A stretch of DNA of 64,000 nt from Mycobacterium heckeshornense (lineage in GTDB: Bacteria > Actinomycetota > Actinomycetes > Mycobacteriales > Mycobacteriaceae), in contig NZ_AP024237.1 of the NCBI RefSeq assembly GCF_016592155.1, forward strand, positions 1,674,001 through 1,738,000, given 5' to 3'. The notes below the pieces were generated by a model that had not been told where the DNA came from, did not search any database, and saw only the letters and a list, made by a program, of their open reading frames with translations. Below, piece after piece: positions 44,353-53,431 of the stretch. Each line of letters opens with the position of its first letter. Position 1 is the stretch's first letter. The position numbers and the translations under genes are program-made.

Positions 44353-45567
44353 GTGGCAGGTCGCTCTGTGACTGCTGCGCGTTTACGCCGATCGTGGCTG
44401 GTCGCGCTGCTGATCCCGGCTGTCGTGATGGGCCTTGGGGGCTGCGGCAGCAACAGCGGCAGCGCACCGGCGAAGGTCATCTTTGACAAAGGCACCCCGT
44501 TCAGCGATTTGCTGGTCCCGAAACTGACTGCCTCGGTCACTGACGGCGCGGTCGGCGTCGGCGTGGACGCGCCGGTGACGGTGAGTGCCGAGGGCGGGGT
44601 GCTGGCCCAGGTCACCTTGGTCAACGAGAACGGCAAGGCGGTCAGCGGTCGACTCAGCCCGGACGGGGTGCGCTGGTCGACAACCGAGCCGCTGGGCTAC
44701 AACCGCAGCTACACCCTTACCGCGAAGGCCCGGGGGCTGGGCGGCGTCGCTACCCGCCAGATGACCTTCGAGACCCAGTCGCCCGAGAACCTCACGATGC
44801 CCTACGTCGTGCCGTTGGACGGGGAAGTGGTGGGTGTCGGCCAACCGGTGGCGATCCGGTTCGACGAGGACATCACCAACCGCGCTGCGGCGGAAAAAGC
44901 CATCAAAATCATCGCTAATCCGCCCGTCGAGGGCGCGTTCTACTGGCTGAACAATCGCGAAGTACGTTGGCGGCCAAAGGAATTCTGGAAGCCTGGCACG
45001 GCCGTCGATGTGGCGGTCAACACCTACGGCGTCGATCTGGGCGACGGCGTGTTCGGCGAAGACAACCTGCGCACCCACTTCACCATTGGTGACGAGGTCA
45101 TCGCCGTCGCTGACGATGCCACCAAGACACTGACCGTGCGCATCAACGGCGAGGTCGTCAAAACCATGCCGATCTCGATGGGCAAGGACAAGACCCCAAC
45201 CGCCAACGGCACCTACCTCGTCGGAGAGCGGTTCAAGCACATCATCATGGACTCGTCGACTTATGGGGTGCCCGTCAATTCACCCGACGGGTATCGCACT
45301 GAAGTCGACTGGGCGACCCAGATTTCCTACAGCGGGGTCTTCGTGCACTCCGCACCGTGGTCGGTGGGCGCGCAGGGCCATACCAACACCAGCCACGGCT
45401 GCATCAACGTCAGCCCTAGCAATGCGATCTGGTTCTACGAGCACACCAAGCGCGGCGACGTCGTCCAGGTCATCAACACCGTCGGGCCGACCCTGTCGGG
45501 CACGGAAGGGCTCGGTGACTGGAACATCCCGTGGGAGCAGTGGCACGCGGGCAACGCGAAGGCGTGA
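44353..45567 (+). CDS. ldtB: L,D-transpeptidase 2 (LdtMt2 type), lipoprotein
   Basis: 404 residues from GTG 44353. The signal peptide ends in a lipobox (MGLGGC, Cys31), so the enzyme is anchored outside the membrane. Two Ig-like domains follow (about 50-150 and 150-250), then the YkuD catalytic domain with [19 protein letters not shown]: His332, His348 and the nucleophile Cys350, exactly four less than the numbering I recall for LdtMt2 (336, 352, 354). It forms 3-3 cross-links in peptidoglycan and is the target of carbapenems. The ending [17 protein letters not shown] is the conserved C-terminal cap. Orthologue of Rv2518c (also lppS). Confidence 0.96.
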   Translation: MAGRSVTAARLRRSWLVALLIPAVVMGLGGCGSNSGSAPAKVIFDKGTPFSDLLVPKLTASVTDGAVGVGVDAPVTVSAEGGVLAQVTLVNENGKAVSGRLSPDGVRWSTTEPLGYNRSYTLTAKARGLGGVATRQMTFETQSPENLTMPYVVPLDGEVVGVGQPVAIRFDEDITNRAAAEKAIKIIANPPVEGAFYWLNNREVRWRPKEFWKPGTAVDVAVNTYGVDLGDGVFGEDNLRTHFTIGDEVIAVADDATKTLTVRINGEVVKTMPISMGKDKTPTANGTYLVGERFKHIIMDSSTYGVPVNSPDGYRTEVDWATQISYSGVFVHSAPWSVGAQGHTNTSHGCINVSPSNAIWFYEHTKRGDVVQVINTVGPTLSGTEGLGDWNIPWEQWHAGNAKA

Positions 45568-45583
45568 CCAGGCTCACGTTCGG

Positions 45584-45657
45584 GGTGAGTGACGGGACTC
45601 GAACCCGCGACAGCCAGGATCACAACCTGGTGCTCTACCAACTGAACTACACTCACC
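45584..45657 (-). tRNA. tRNA-His (anticodon GTG)
   Basis: Minus strand: the extra 5' G (complement of 45657) pairs with the discriminator C, as is typical for tRNA-His; GTGAGTG/CACTCAC acceptor stem, CCAGG-TTGTGAT-CCTGG anticodon arm with GTG, GCGGGTTCGAGTCCCGT T-arm. CCA is not encoded. Confidence 0.96.
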
Positions 45658-45703
45658 ATCGCCGCTGAGCGGCCCCGGTGAGCCGACAGCGGCGACGTCG
45701 ATA

Positions 45704-46360
45704 TTAACCGCTCGGGCGCCCGGTGGCCGAATCGGTTTCCTCGGGTGCGTCCGTCACCGCCCCCAGCTCGGCGGCCACGGCGGCGATGTCGCTGGTAGAC
45801 GGCCCCGGCGGTGGCACGAACGCGGTGCGCCGGTAGAACTTCAGTTCGCGGATGGACTCGTGGATGTCGGCGAGCGCCCGATGCGCGAGTCCCTTCGTCG
45901 GCTGCCCGTAGTAGATACGCGGATACCAGCGCCGGCAGAGTTCCTTGATCGTGCTCACGTCGATCATCCGGTAGTGCAGAAACGAGTCCAGTGCGGGCAT
46001 ATCGCGGGCGATGAAGGCGCGGTCGGTGGCGATCGAATTGCCGGCCAGCGGGGCGGTCTTGGGTTGCTTGACGTGCTCGCGGATATAAGCGAGCACCATC
46101 GTCTCGGCCGTGGCCAGGTCGACGGTGGAGGACTTCACCTCGTCGATCAGGCCCGAGCGGGTGTGCATGTCGGCGACGACGTCGATCATCGACGCCAGCG
46201 CGGCGTCCTCGACGTGGATCACCACGTCGACCCCATCGCCAAGGATGTTCAGCTCACCATCGGTGACCAGGGCCGCGATCTCGATCAACCGGTCTGAGCG
46301 CAGGTTCAGCCCGGTCATCTCGCAGTCGATCCACACCAGTTCGTCATGCACAGCGTTCAC
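45704..46360 (-). CDS. orn: Oligoribonuclease (DEDDh 3'-5' exonuclease)
   Basis: About 218 residues. The DEDDh metal-binding residues lie in [27 protein letters not shown] and [14 protein letters not shown]. The enzyme degrades RNA fragments of 2-5 nucleotides, including pGpG and pApA from cyclic dinucleotides. GTG 46360 or GTG 46351 are both possible starts; the longer open frame (46369) adds three residues. The C-terminal tail is variable in mycobacteria. Neighbour tRNA-His and the divergent ATPase gene match the M. tuberculosis order. Confidence 0.95.
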   Translation of the reverse strand: MNAVHDELVWIDCEMTGLNLRSDRLIEIAALVTDGELNILGDGVDVVIHVEDAALASMIDVVADMHTRSGLIDEVKSSTVDLATAETMVLAYIREHVKQPKTAPLAGNSIATDRAFIARDMPALDSFLHYRMIDVSTIKELCRRWYPRIYYGQPTKGLAHRALADIHESIRELKFYRRTAFVPPPGPSTSDIAAVAAELGAVTDAPEETDSATGRPSG

Positions 46361-46454
46361 AGTAGGCAAACGTTAGCCTTCGCAGCTGCCGGGACGGGCG
46401 CCCGCCAAGTAGTGTCAGGGTCTGCCCGCAAACTTGGCGAAAGGACGCGGCACC

Positions 46455-47996
46455 ATGAGCTCCGAGTCGAAACCAGACGCTGGATCGGCGGCAACCTCCG
46501 CGCGGCAGATCGCGGCCGGCTACGGCGTCGACGGCCAGGCCCTGGAGCTGGGCACGGTCGTCGTCGACGGTACCGCCGAGCCGGCCGCACCGGTTCGCAT
46601 CCCGCTGGCCACCGTCAACCGGCATGGGCTGGTGGCCGGTGCCACCGGCACCGGCAAGACCAAGACGCTGCAGCTGATCGCCGAACAACTGTCCGCGGCC
46701 GGTGTTCCCGTGTTGATGGCTGACGTCAAGGGCGACCTGTCCGGCCTGGCCCGGCCCGGAGAGCCCAACGACAAGATCGCCGCCCGCGCCAAGGACACCG
46801 GTGACGATTGGGCGCCAACCTCATTCCCGGTGGAGTTTTTGTCGCTGGGCACCACCGGCATCGGCGTGCCGGTGCGCGCGACCATCTCCAGCTTCGGGCC
46901 CATCCTGCTGTCAAAAGTATTGGGGCTCAACGCAACTCAGGAATCGACGCTCGGGCTGATCTTTCACTGGGCCGAACAGCAGAAGCTGCCGCTGCTGGGC
47001 CTGAAGGATCTTCGTGCCGTGATCAGCTACCTCACCAGCGAGGCGGGCAAGCCCGAATTGCAGGCGCTGGGGGGAGTTTCCCCGGCTACAGCCGGCGTCA
47101 TCCTGCGGGCCCTGGTCAACCTGGAAGCCGAGGGCGCCGACACCTTTTTCGGCGAGCCCGAACTCAAGCCGGAGGACCTGTTGCGCGTGGATAGCCAGGG
47201 CCGCGGCGTCATCTCGCTCCTCGAACTGGGCGACCAGGCAACTCGCCCGATGCTGTTCTCGACCTTCCTGATGTGGCTGCTGGCCGCACTTTTCAGGTTT
47301 TTGCCTGAGGTCGGCGACGTGGACAAACCCAAGCTGGTCTTCTTTTTCGACGAGGCGCATCTGCTGTTTAGCGACGCGTCCAAGGCGTTCCTGGAGCAGG
47401 TCGAGCAAACCGTCAAGCTGATCCGCTCCCGGGGTGTTGGCGTGTTTTTCTGCACCCAGTTGCCTACCGACGTACCCAACGAGGTGCTGTCGCAGCTGGG
47501 GGCGCGCATCCAGCACGCCCTGCGGGCGTTCACTCCCGACGACCAGAAGGCGTTGACCAAAACCGTCCGCACCTACCCGAAAACCGGTGTCTACGAGTTG
47601 GCTTCGGCGCTGACATCGCTGGGCATCGGCGAAGCCATCGTCACCGTGCTGTCCGAGCGGGGTGCCCCGACCCCGGTCGCGTGGACCAGGCTGCGCTCCC
47701 CACGCTCGCTGATGGCCGCCATTGGCGATGACGCGATCGCCGCGGCGGCCAAGACCAGCCCGCTGCACGCCACATACGGTCAGACCGTGACCCGGCAAGC
47801 GGCCTACGAGATGCTGAGGGCCAAAACAGCCCAAGCCGCCCCGCCTGACCAGCCGTCGAAGGCGTCGAAAAAACCCGCGCCGAAGCGGCCGGGCTGGTTT
47901 AAGCGGTTCGTCAATAGCCGCGGTTTTCAGACTTTCTTACGCGCGCTTGCGACCGCGCTCGGGCGCGAATTCATCCGCGGCATGCGGAGGCGATAA
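46455..47996 (+). CDS. HerA-like ATPase (DUF853 family), Rv2510c homologue
   Basis: 513 residues from ATG 46455 (MSSESKPDAGSAATSARQ). Walker A is VAGATGTGKTKTLQ (about 60-73); Walker B is LVFFFDEAHLLF (about 292-303), followed by the conserved IRSRGVGVFFCTQLPTDVPN. This is the bipolar-helicase (HerA/FtsK-like) ATPase fold with the DUF853 layout. The cellular role is unknown; relatives act in DNA processing. The basic C-terminus (RPGWFKRFVNSRG, RRR end) may contact DNA or membrane. A diverged 3' fragment of a second copy lies at 49694-50405. Confidence 0.92.
   Translation: MSSESKPDAGSAATSARQIAAGYGVDGQALELGTVVVDGTAEPAAPVRIPLATVNRHGLVAGATGTGKTKTLQLIAEQLSAAGVPVLMADVKGDLSGLARPGEPNDKIAARAKDTGDDWAPTSFPVEFLSLGTTGIGVPVRATISSFGPILLSKVLGLNATQESTLGLIFHWAEQQKLPLLGLKDLRAVISYLTSEAGKPELQALGGVSPATAGVILRALVNLEAEGADTFFGEPELKPEDLLRVDSQGRGVISLLELGDQATRPMLFSTFLMWLLAALFRFLPEVGDVDKPKLVFFFDEAHLLFSDASKAFLEQVEQTVKLIRSRGVGVFFCTQLPTDVPNEVLSQLGARIQHALRAFTPDDQKALTKTVRTYPKTGVYELASALTSLGIGEAIVTVLSERGAPTPVAWTRLRSPRSLMAAIGDDAIAAAAKTSPLHATYGQTVTRQAAYEMLRAKTAQAAPPDQPSKASKKPAPKRPGWFKRFVNSRGFQTFLRALATALGREFIRGMRRR
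47341..47422. repeat. 82-base identical repeat, copy in the intact ATPase gene
   Basis: These 82 bases, around Walker B of the intact ATPase, are identical to 49694-49775. Downstream of the tract the two copies diverge at many positions, so the identity is a sharply bounded block. Confidence 0.8.
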
Positions 47997-48002
47997 CGCG
48001 TT

Positions 48003-48122
48003 TATCCGCCCAGCCTCTTGTAGAAGCTCCCCACGATCGGTGCCACGATGGCGCGTGGCGCGTACTAGCTGGCCACCGACATGGCCTTCGACGTCAACCC
48101 CGGCACGACGCGCATCTTGTTG
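48003..48122 (-). pseudogene. 3' remnant of a second cmrA copy
   Basis: On the minus strand this fragment reads MRVVPGLTSKAMSVAS, an in-frame TAG, then YAPRAIVAPIVGSFYKRLGG, the C-terminal end of the cmrA product at 50409-51212. Homology stops abruptly at about 48122. It lies directly after the intact ATPase gene, in the position where complete cmrA follows the second ATPase fragment, so it marks one half of a duplication. Confidence 0.85.
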
Positions 48123-48151
48123 GAAATCAGTACATTTCGTCTCGCATCTAC

Positions 48152-49297
48152 TCAAGGCCCCGGGCTACCAAGTGGTTGGTTACCGCCCGGCGCTGCTGAC
48201 AGGCCGGGAGCTGACGACAAGACGGATGCGATAGCCGAAGCGGCTGCAGCTCTCGAAATCTGCAATTGCCAACAAAGTCCCTCGGGACTGCTCAACTCTA
48301 GTCGCCCATACTGCATAACGGGCATCAGACGGTTGTTGGTGAAACGACGATCGGGGCCCCCACGCACGTTGGGGTGCAGCCATGTCTGATCCACCTGCTG
48401 GGCGTCGGTCGGCAGCAAACCGGATTCGATGAACCTCGTTTGCCAGTGCCGAACCTGTAAGTGGCGGTAGGCAACGTCGCTGTACCGCTTCCCTTCCCGT
48501 ACCAGTACCCGGTCGGGTAGGAAATGAAGGCTCGAATTGCCAGCCGCTATGGATGGGACCGCGATATTGGTCGACAGGTGGGGAGGGCTCGCGGTAGTGG
48601 CCATGGCTTGCACGAGGGTTGCAAGGTGGTCAGCGCCAGCATTGCGCTTCCACTGGCTCATTGTCTCGATATGGCCTGTTTCGACCACGCGCCAAAGCTT
48701 CTGCGCTTCCATCAGCCAACCCCAACTCTGTACCAGCGAATCGAACCATGCTGCTGGCGCATCGTTGACGTCGTAAAAGGCGACTACCGTACTCCGCGTC
48801 TGGTCGCGTAAGAACAGCCACCAGCACAGCGGAAGTGCGACTACCCAGATGACCAAGCTGATGATCCAGCTGAACAACAGCGCCATAAGTCCGAGGACGG
48901 AACTAGCGACGGTGACCAGCCAGCCCCATCTCGTCATCGTCGCCGCGGCGTTGAGTTGTTTGACCAAGTCATCACCAACGGTTGGAACCAGTGACACCGC
49001 CGTAGCGCCCGTCACGTCATGCATGACAACGTCACTCGGGTTGTAGGCGGGAAAGTCTGCCGGGTGGGGCTGTGAGGGGTGCAGGACTGCTCGCTGCGCC
49101 GAAGTGCCTCCCAACAAGGGTTTCCCATAGTAGGCAGTCCGATAGTAAAGACCGTATCGACCTATGTGGACGTAGTTGCCACGCGGCCCCGATCCGATGC
49201 GGAAGCCTGGCACGCCAACACTGACACCGAGACCCGATTTGCTGAGATTCAAACGGAATGGGCCAACTTTCACATACTTGCGAATATAGAAACCCAC
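48152..49297 (-). CDS. DUF4236-domain membrane protein in an inserted cassette
   Basis: About 381 residues from GTG 49297 (VGFYIRKYVKVGPFRLNLSK). The first 50 residues are a clear DUF4236 domain: RLNLSKSGLGVSVGVPG, GSGPRGNYVHIGRYGLYYR. Two membrane helices follow (WLVTVASSVLGLMALLFSWI and VIWVVALPLCWWLFL, about residues 125-160), then a long soluble domain of about 220 residues with no recognised family (LHFLPDRVLVREGKRYSDVA near 270). DUF4236 proteins are common near mobile DNA; their function is unknown. The surrounding DNA looks less GC-rich than its neighbours. The gene fills the break point between two halves of a duplication, so it is probably acquired. Confidence 0.75.
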   Translation of the reverse strand: MGFYIRKYVKVGPFRLNLSKSGLGVSVGVPGFRIGSGPRGNYVHIGRYGLYYRTAYYGKPLLGGTSAQRAVLHPSQPHPADFPAYNPSDVVMHDVTGATAVSLVPTVGDDLVKQLNAAATMTRWGWLVTVASSVLGLMALLFSWIISLVIWVVALPLCWWLFLRDQTRSTVVAFYDVNDAPAAWFDSLVQSWGWLMEAQKLWRVVETGHIETMSQWKRNAGADHLATLVQAMATTASPPHLSTNIAVPSIAAGNSSLHFLPDRVLVREGKRYSDVAYRHLQVRHWQTRFIESGLLPTDAQQVDQTWLHPNVRGGPDRRFTNNRLMPVMQYGRLELSSPEGLCWQLQISRAAAASAIASVLSSAPGLSAAPGGNQPLGSPGP

Positions 49298-49693
49298 GCG
49301 GCCTCCCGTGTTTCGCAAAGCCCGCCACGGCTACAGACGCGCCTTTACGGCCGGGTGGTCAACTCTGCCGTGGCGAGAGCACGCACCCTTGTGGATTGCG
49401 GTGTATCACTTGGGCTTGTAAAGTCCCGGATGTCGTCGTCCACGCCTTCAGAACGCGGTACGAAGACCTTCGGGATTGCTGGCTGGACATCCCTTTTCCG
49501 ATCAGCGGCTGTTGCCTTTGTATTCGGCTGGTTTGTCTTTCATGGCCATGTCCTAGCTCCCTCCGAATCTCTCGAAGCAACTCACGGAACGTAAGTCGCC
49601 TGCTCGGGGCGTTAATGAGGCTACCAAGTTGCACCTCAGAAACGGTACCTTTGCTGAACATGGCGGGTGGTGGAGGTTGGTCTGCTAGATCCG
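49298..49693. other. Upstream part of the DUF4236 cassette, no confident gene
   Basis: About 390 bases. On the minus strand an open frame of 100 codons (49661-49359, start MFSKGTVSEVQLGSLINAPS) and a 15-codon frame with a good ribosome site (49549-49502, MAMKDKPAEYKGNSR, preceded by GGAGGGAGC) can be drawn, in different frames. Either could be a leader or a small gene of the cassette, but composition does not settle it. Confidence 0.35.
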
Positions 49694-49775
49694 TCTTTTT
49701 CGACGAGGCGCATCTGCTGTTTAGCGACGCGTCCAAGGCGTTCCTGGAGCAGGTCGAGCAAACCGTCAAGCTGAT
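49694..49775. repeat. 82-base identical repeat, copy in the ATPase fragment
   Basis: Identical to 47341-47422. It is the very first part of the fragment, so it lies exactly at the junction with the DUF4236 cassette; recombination or gene conversion at the junction is a natural explanation. Confidence 0.8.
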
Positions 49776-50405
49776 TCGCTCGAGGGGCGTCGGCGTGTTC
49801 TTCTGCACCCAACTGCCGACAGACGTTCCTAACGCACGTGCTCTCCCAACTGGGTGCGCGCATCCAGCACGCACTGCGCGCATTCACCCCTGACGACCAA
49901 AAAGCCCTGGCCAAGACCGTTCGCACCTACCCGAAAACCGAGGTCTACGACCTGGAGTCGGCACTGACCTCGCTGGGTATCGGTGAGGCGATTGTCACCG
50001 TGCTTTCAGAAAAGGGTGCACCGACGCCGGTGGCATGGACCCGGATGCGGGTGCCGCGCTCGTTGATGGCCGCGATCGGCGTCGACGCGATCAAGGAGGC
50101 GGCCAAGGCCAGCCCGCTGCAAGCCGCATACGGCGAGACGATCGACCCGTGAATCGGCCTACGAGGTGCTCACCGCCAAAGCCCAGCAGGCGCAAGCGGA
50201 TTCGACACCAGCGCCTGGCGAGGGCAAGGGCGCGCCGGCGCCCGGACCCGAGCCGAAGCGGGCCGGCTGGTGGAAGCGGGTCTGGCGGTGGTTCAAGGGT
50301 CTCTTCGCAAGCCCGGCCGCAAAAAGCTTCGCACGCTCGGCCGGCACCGCGTTCGGCCGCGAAATCACCCGCGGCATGATGGGCACCCGCCAGCGTCGCC
50401 GGTAA
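49694..50405 (+). pseudogene. 3' fragment of a second HerA-like ATPase copy, with two frameshifts
   Basis: Three frames continue the ATPase from Walker B to the end: FFDEAHLLFSDASKAFLEQV to PTDVPN (about 49832), then VLSQLGARIQHALRAFTPDD to about 50149, then a third frame with KAQQAQADSTPAPGEGKGAP and a basic end GWWKRVWRWFKGLF, GREITRGMMG, ending at TAA 50405. Two single-base insertions break it. In the middle section I count 14 differences from the intact copy in about 100 residues, and the C-terminus is quite different, so this is an old duplicate or a copy from another strain rather than a recent repeat. Confidence 0.85.
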
Positions 50406-50408
50406 CGC

Positions 50409-51212
50409 CTACCCGCCGAGCCGCTTGTAGAAACTGCCCACGATCGGGGCGACGAGGGCGCGCGGTGCGTACTGGCTCGCCACTGACATGGCTTTGGACG
50501 TCAGCCCTGGAACGACGCGCATCTTGTTGCGCGCCAAGGCATCCAGCGAAACGCGAGCGGTGTGCTCGGTCGAGATCCATAGGAAGTCCGGTACCAGTTT
50601 GTCGACCAGCGACGCCTCAGCCGGATCTGGTAGCTCACTGCGCACCGGGCCTGGCGCCAGCAGGGTGACGTGCACACCGGTGCCGCGCAGTTCCCCGCGC
50701 AACGACTCGCTGAAGGTGTTGACAAAAGCCTTGGTCGCGGCGTAGGTGGCGTTGTACGGGATCGGCGAATTGCCCGCCGCCGAACCAGAAATCAGGATGG
50801 CGCCAGCGCGACGCTCCACCATGCCGGGCAGCACCGCCAGCACCAGGTCGTGTACGGCGACGGCGTTGAGCTGGACCTGGGCTTTTTCGCCTGCCGGATC
50901 CAGTCCCGACACCGGGCCGAAGGTCGCAGTGCCCGCATTGGCGCACAGAATCGACACGTTTCGGGTCGCCAATTCCTCGCATAGTTTCGTCCGCTCCGCC
51001 GGATCGGCCAGATCAGCGGGGCGCACCTCGATGACGACTCCATATTTGTCGCCTAGGTGCGTGGCCAGTTCGGTCAGCACGTCTTCGCGTCGCGCGGTGA
51101 CGACCAGGCTGTGGCCTCGTGCGGCCAGCTCGGTGGCCAGCGCTTTGCCGATGTTTTGCGAAGCTCCGGTGACAACGGCGCGGGCGTCATGGCTGGGAGC
51201 GGGTATAGGCAT
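50409..51212 (-). CDS. cmrA: Short-chain reductase for mycolic acid motif synthesis (CmrA / Rv2509 homologue)
   Basis: 267 residues. SDR motifs: VVTGASQNIGKALA (residues 13-26), CANAGTATFG (about 90), ISGSAAGNSPIPYN with the catalytic Ser, and TYAATKAF with Tyr and Lys (about 157-161). From memory Rv2509 and corynebacterial CmrA reduce the 3-keto group left after Pks13 condensation, giving mature mycolic motif; the role here follows from orthology and position. It lies between the ATPase fragment and a divergent MFS gene. A stop-containing 3' copy is at 48003-48122. Confidence 0.92.
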   Translation of the reverse strand: MPIPAPSHDARAVVTGASQNIGKALATELAARGHSLVVTARREDVLTELATHLGDKYGVVIEVRPADLADPAERTKLCEELATRNVSILCANAGTATFGPVSGLDPAGEKAQVQLNAVAVHDLVLAVLPGMVERRAGAILISGSAAGNSPIPYNATYAATKAFVNTFSESLRGELRGTGVHVTLLAPGPVRSELPDPAEASLVDKLVPDFLWISTEHTARVSLDALARNKMRVVPGLTSKAMSVASQYAPRALVAPIVGSFYKRLGG

Positions 51213-51262
51213 GCGGCAAGCGTAGACAACACGCCGGAGTCGATCGCGAGCGCGAGGTTAGA

Positions 51263-52588
51263 GTGCCGGGCATGAGCAGCCCGGCGCCAGGGTCGCGCGC
51301 AGCCGCGCGATCGGGGGTGTTGGCCTGGGCGCTGTGGGACTGCGGCGCCACCGGTCTCAGCGCGATCGTGGTGACATTCGTGTTCTCCGTCTACCTCACC
51401 GGCAGTGTCGGTGAAGGACTGCCCGGTGGCACGCCCCCGGCCAGCTGGCTGGGCCGCGCCCTGACCGTGGCCGGTTTCACGATCGCGCTGCTGGCGCCGG
51501 TCGTCGGCGTATGGGTGGAAGCGCCGCGTCGGCGTCGTCTGGCACTGAGCATGCTCACCGGCTCGGCGGTGACATTGACGGCGGCGATGAGCCTGATCCG
51601 TGACCAGCCCGGCTACCTGTGGCCCGGGCTGGTGCTTCTCGCCGCAACCGCAGCATGCGGAGACCTTGCCAGCGTGCCGTACAACGCGATGCTTCGCCAA
51701 CTGTCGACCACGCGGACCTCGGGCCGGATTTCCGGATTCGGCTGGGCCGCAGGCTATGTCGGCAGCGTGGCGCTGCTACTCATTGTCTACCTGGGGTTTA
51801 TTTCCGGATCCGGCAACCGGCGCGGCTTGCTGCACCTGCCCAGCCACGACGGCTGGAACGTACGAGCTGCGATGCTGCTCACCGCGGGCTGGTTGTTGCT
51901 GTTCGCGATGCCACTGCTGCTCGGCGCACCCCGGCTGCCTTCGCCGGTGCCGGAATCGCATCCCGCGGGCGGGTTGTTAAGCGGTTACCGCAAGCTGTGG
52001 TCTGACATCACCGTGGAATGGCGCCGTGACCGCAACCTGGTCTACTTCCTGTTGGCCAGCGCGGTATTCCGGGATGGGTTGGCGGGTGTGTTCACGTTCG
52101 GCGCTGTGCTCGGAGTCAACGTCTACGGCGTGTCGCAGGCCAATGTGCTGGTATTCGGGGTGGCCGCCAGCGTGGTCGCGGCCTGTGGGGCGGTGCTGGG
52201 TGGGCTGGTCGATGACCGGCTCGGTTCCAAGCTGGTCATTGTGGGCTCGCTGTTCGCGATTGTCACGATGGGGCTCACACTGATGACCCTGTCGGGGGCG
52301 CTGGCGTTCTGGGTGTGCGGGTTGTCGCTGTGCGCGTTCATCGGTCCCGCACAGTCCTCGGCCCGCACCCTGCTACTGAGAATGTCGCGGGACGGCAAGG
52401 AGGGAGTGGCGTTCGGTCTGTACACCATGACTGGTCGGGCGGTGTCGTTCCTGGCGCCCTGGCTGTTTTCGCTCTTTGTCGACGCGTTCCACGCTGTGCG
52501 TGCCGGCATGGCCGGATTGTGCGTAGTGCTGGCCACCGGGATGCTGGCGATGCTGGTGGTGCGCGCCCCACGGCGCAGCACGATCTAA
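51263..52588 (+). CDS. Major facilitator transporter (UMF1/Atg22-like), Rv2508c homologue
   Basis: About 440 residues with roughly twelve hydrophobic segments, beginning VLAWALWDCGATGLSAIVVTF, the WxLWDxGxxxxxxxxxTFVF opening of Atg22-like (UMF1) transporters. The signature loop after helix 2-3 is WVEAPRRRRL, and LLGAPRLPSPVPE marks the central cytoplasmic loop. It is an inner-membrane efflux or uptake protein; substrate unknown. Start GTG 51263 or ATG 51272 (MSSPAPGSRAA). Divergent from cmrA, as in M. tuberculosis. Confidence 0.9.
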   Translation: MPGMSSPAPGSRAAARSGVLAWALWDCGATGLSAIVVTFVFSVYLTGSVGEGLPGGTPPASWLGRALTVAGFTIALLAPVVGVWVEAPRRRRLALSMLTGSAVTLTAAMSLIRDQPGYLWPGLVLLAATAACGDLASVPYNAMLRQLSTTRTSGRISGFGWAAGYVGSVALLLIVYLGFISGSGNRRGLLHLPSHDGWNVRAAMLLTAGWLLLFAMPLLLGAPRLPSPVPESHPAGGLLSGYRKLWSDITVEWRRDRNLVYFLLASAVFRDGLAGVFTFGAVLGVNVYGVSQANVLVFGVAASVVAACGAVLGGLVDDRLGSKLVIVGSLFAIVTMGLTLMTLSGALAFWVCGLSLCAFIGPAQSSARTLLLRMSRDGKEGVAFGLYTMTGRAVSFLAPWLFSLFVDAFHAVRAGMAGLCVVLATGMLAMLVVRAPRRSTI

Positions 52589-52599
52589 GGCCCGCGACT

Positions 52600-53349
52600 T
52601 CAGTCGGCCGCGTTGCAGGTCGTCAAACCGACCCCGGTGCGTTGACGAACCTGGTTTCCGCCCACCGTGACCGTGCAGGTGACGTCATGGCCGATATTGA
52701 CGATCGTGACGCTGGCCGTGTTCTGGGCAGACGACAGGCTGACTTGCTTGCTCCATGGCAGCACCACATTGAACTCGGTCTGCCTGACGCCGCCGTCGTC
52801 GACGTAGGTGATGCTGATCGCGCGGCCCTCCCCGGTCACGCTGTAGACCACGGTCTCTGCCCCGGCGGCGCTGGTGGTTTCGGTGGGCGTGTCCGTAGCC
52901 GACGTGGTGTTCGGCGGTGCCGACGTGGTCGACGACGCTCGTGCGCTCGACCCGGGCATTGCGGGCAGAGGGGCGACCGCGGTTTGTTTCTTCGCTGTGC
53001 CGTTGGCGATCACCAAAGCGATGCCGAGGGCGACGACCAGCAGCACGGCCGCGCCGGCGACGATCCATAGCCAGCGCGGCGACTTGGGCCGCTCGGGCGG
53101 TGCCCCTCCGGAAGATGGCTGCCCGGCATTCGGCGGCTGGCCCTGCTGCCAGTACTGGGGCAAACGCTCCGTCGGGTTGGACTCGGTCACGTTCGGGCCA
53201 CGGGTCGGCCCGTACCCGGGCTGGTACGGCGGCTGGTTGGCACGAGCCGGGCTGGTTGGTGGCGGATAACGGTGACCCAACCGATGGGTTGGCTCGGTCT
53301 CGCGCCGAGCGTGATTGGGAAACCACCTGGGTCGACGTGGATCGGTCAT
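52600..53349 (-). CDS. Proline-rich membrane protein with MmpS-like domain, Rv2507 homologue
   Basis: 249 residues from ATG 53349 (MTDPRRPRWFPNHAR). The first 90 residues are Pro-, Gln- and Arg-rich and cytoplasmic; one transmembrane helix follows (WLWIVAGAAVLLVVALGIAL, about 92-113); then a Ser/Thr-rich linker and an extracytoplasmic MmpS-type beta domain: VVYSVTGEGRAISITYVDDG, PWSKQVSLSSAQ, CTVTVGGNQV, ending near residue 249. MmpS domains accompany MmpL lipid transporters, but no mmpL is near. Function unknown. Confidence 0.88.
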   Translation of the reverse strand: MTDPRRPRWFPNHARRETEPTHRLGHRYPPPTSPARANQPPYQPGYGPTRGPNVTESNPTERLPQYWQQGQPPNAGQPSSGGAPPERPKSPRWLWIVAGAAVLLVVALGIALVIANGTAKKQTAVAPLPAMPGSSARASSTTSAPPNTTSATDTPTETTSAAGAETVVYSVTGEGRAISITYVDDGGVRQTEFNVVLPWSKQVSLSSAQNTASVTIVNIGHDVTCTVTVGGNQVRQRTGVGLTTCNAAD

Positions 53350-53431
53350 GCCCACCTCATGGGTTGCAGGGTACCTGCAGGACCCAAGATCGGGCCGACG
53401 TGCCGTGCACGGTGGTAGGGGCCGCCCGGTG

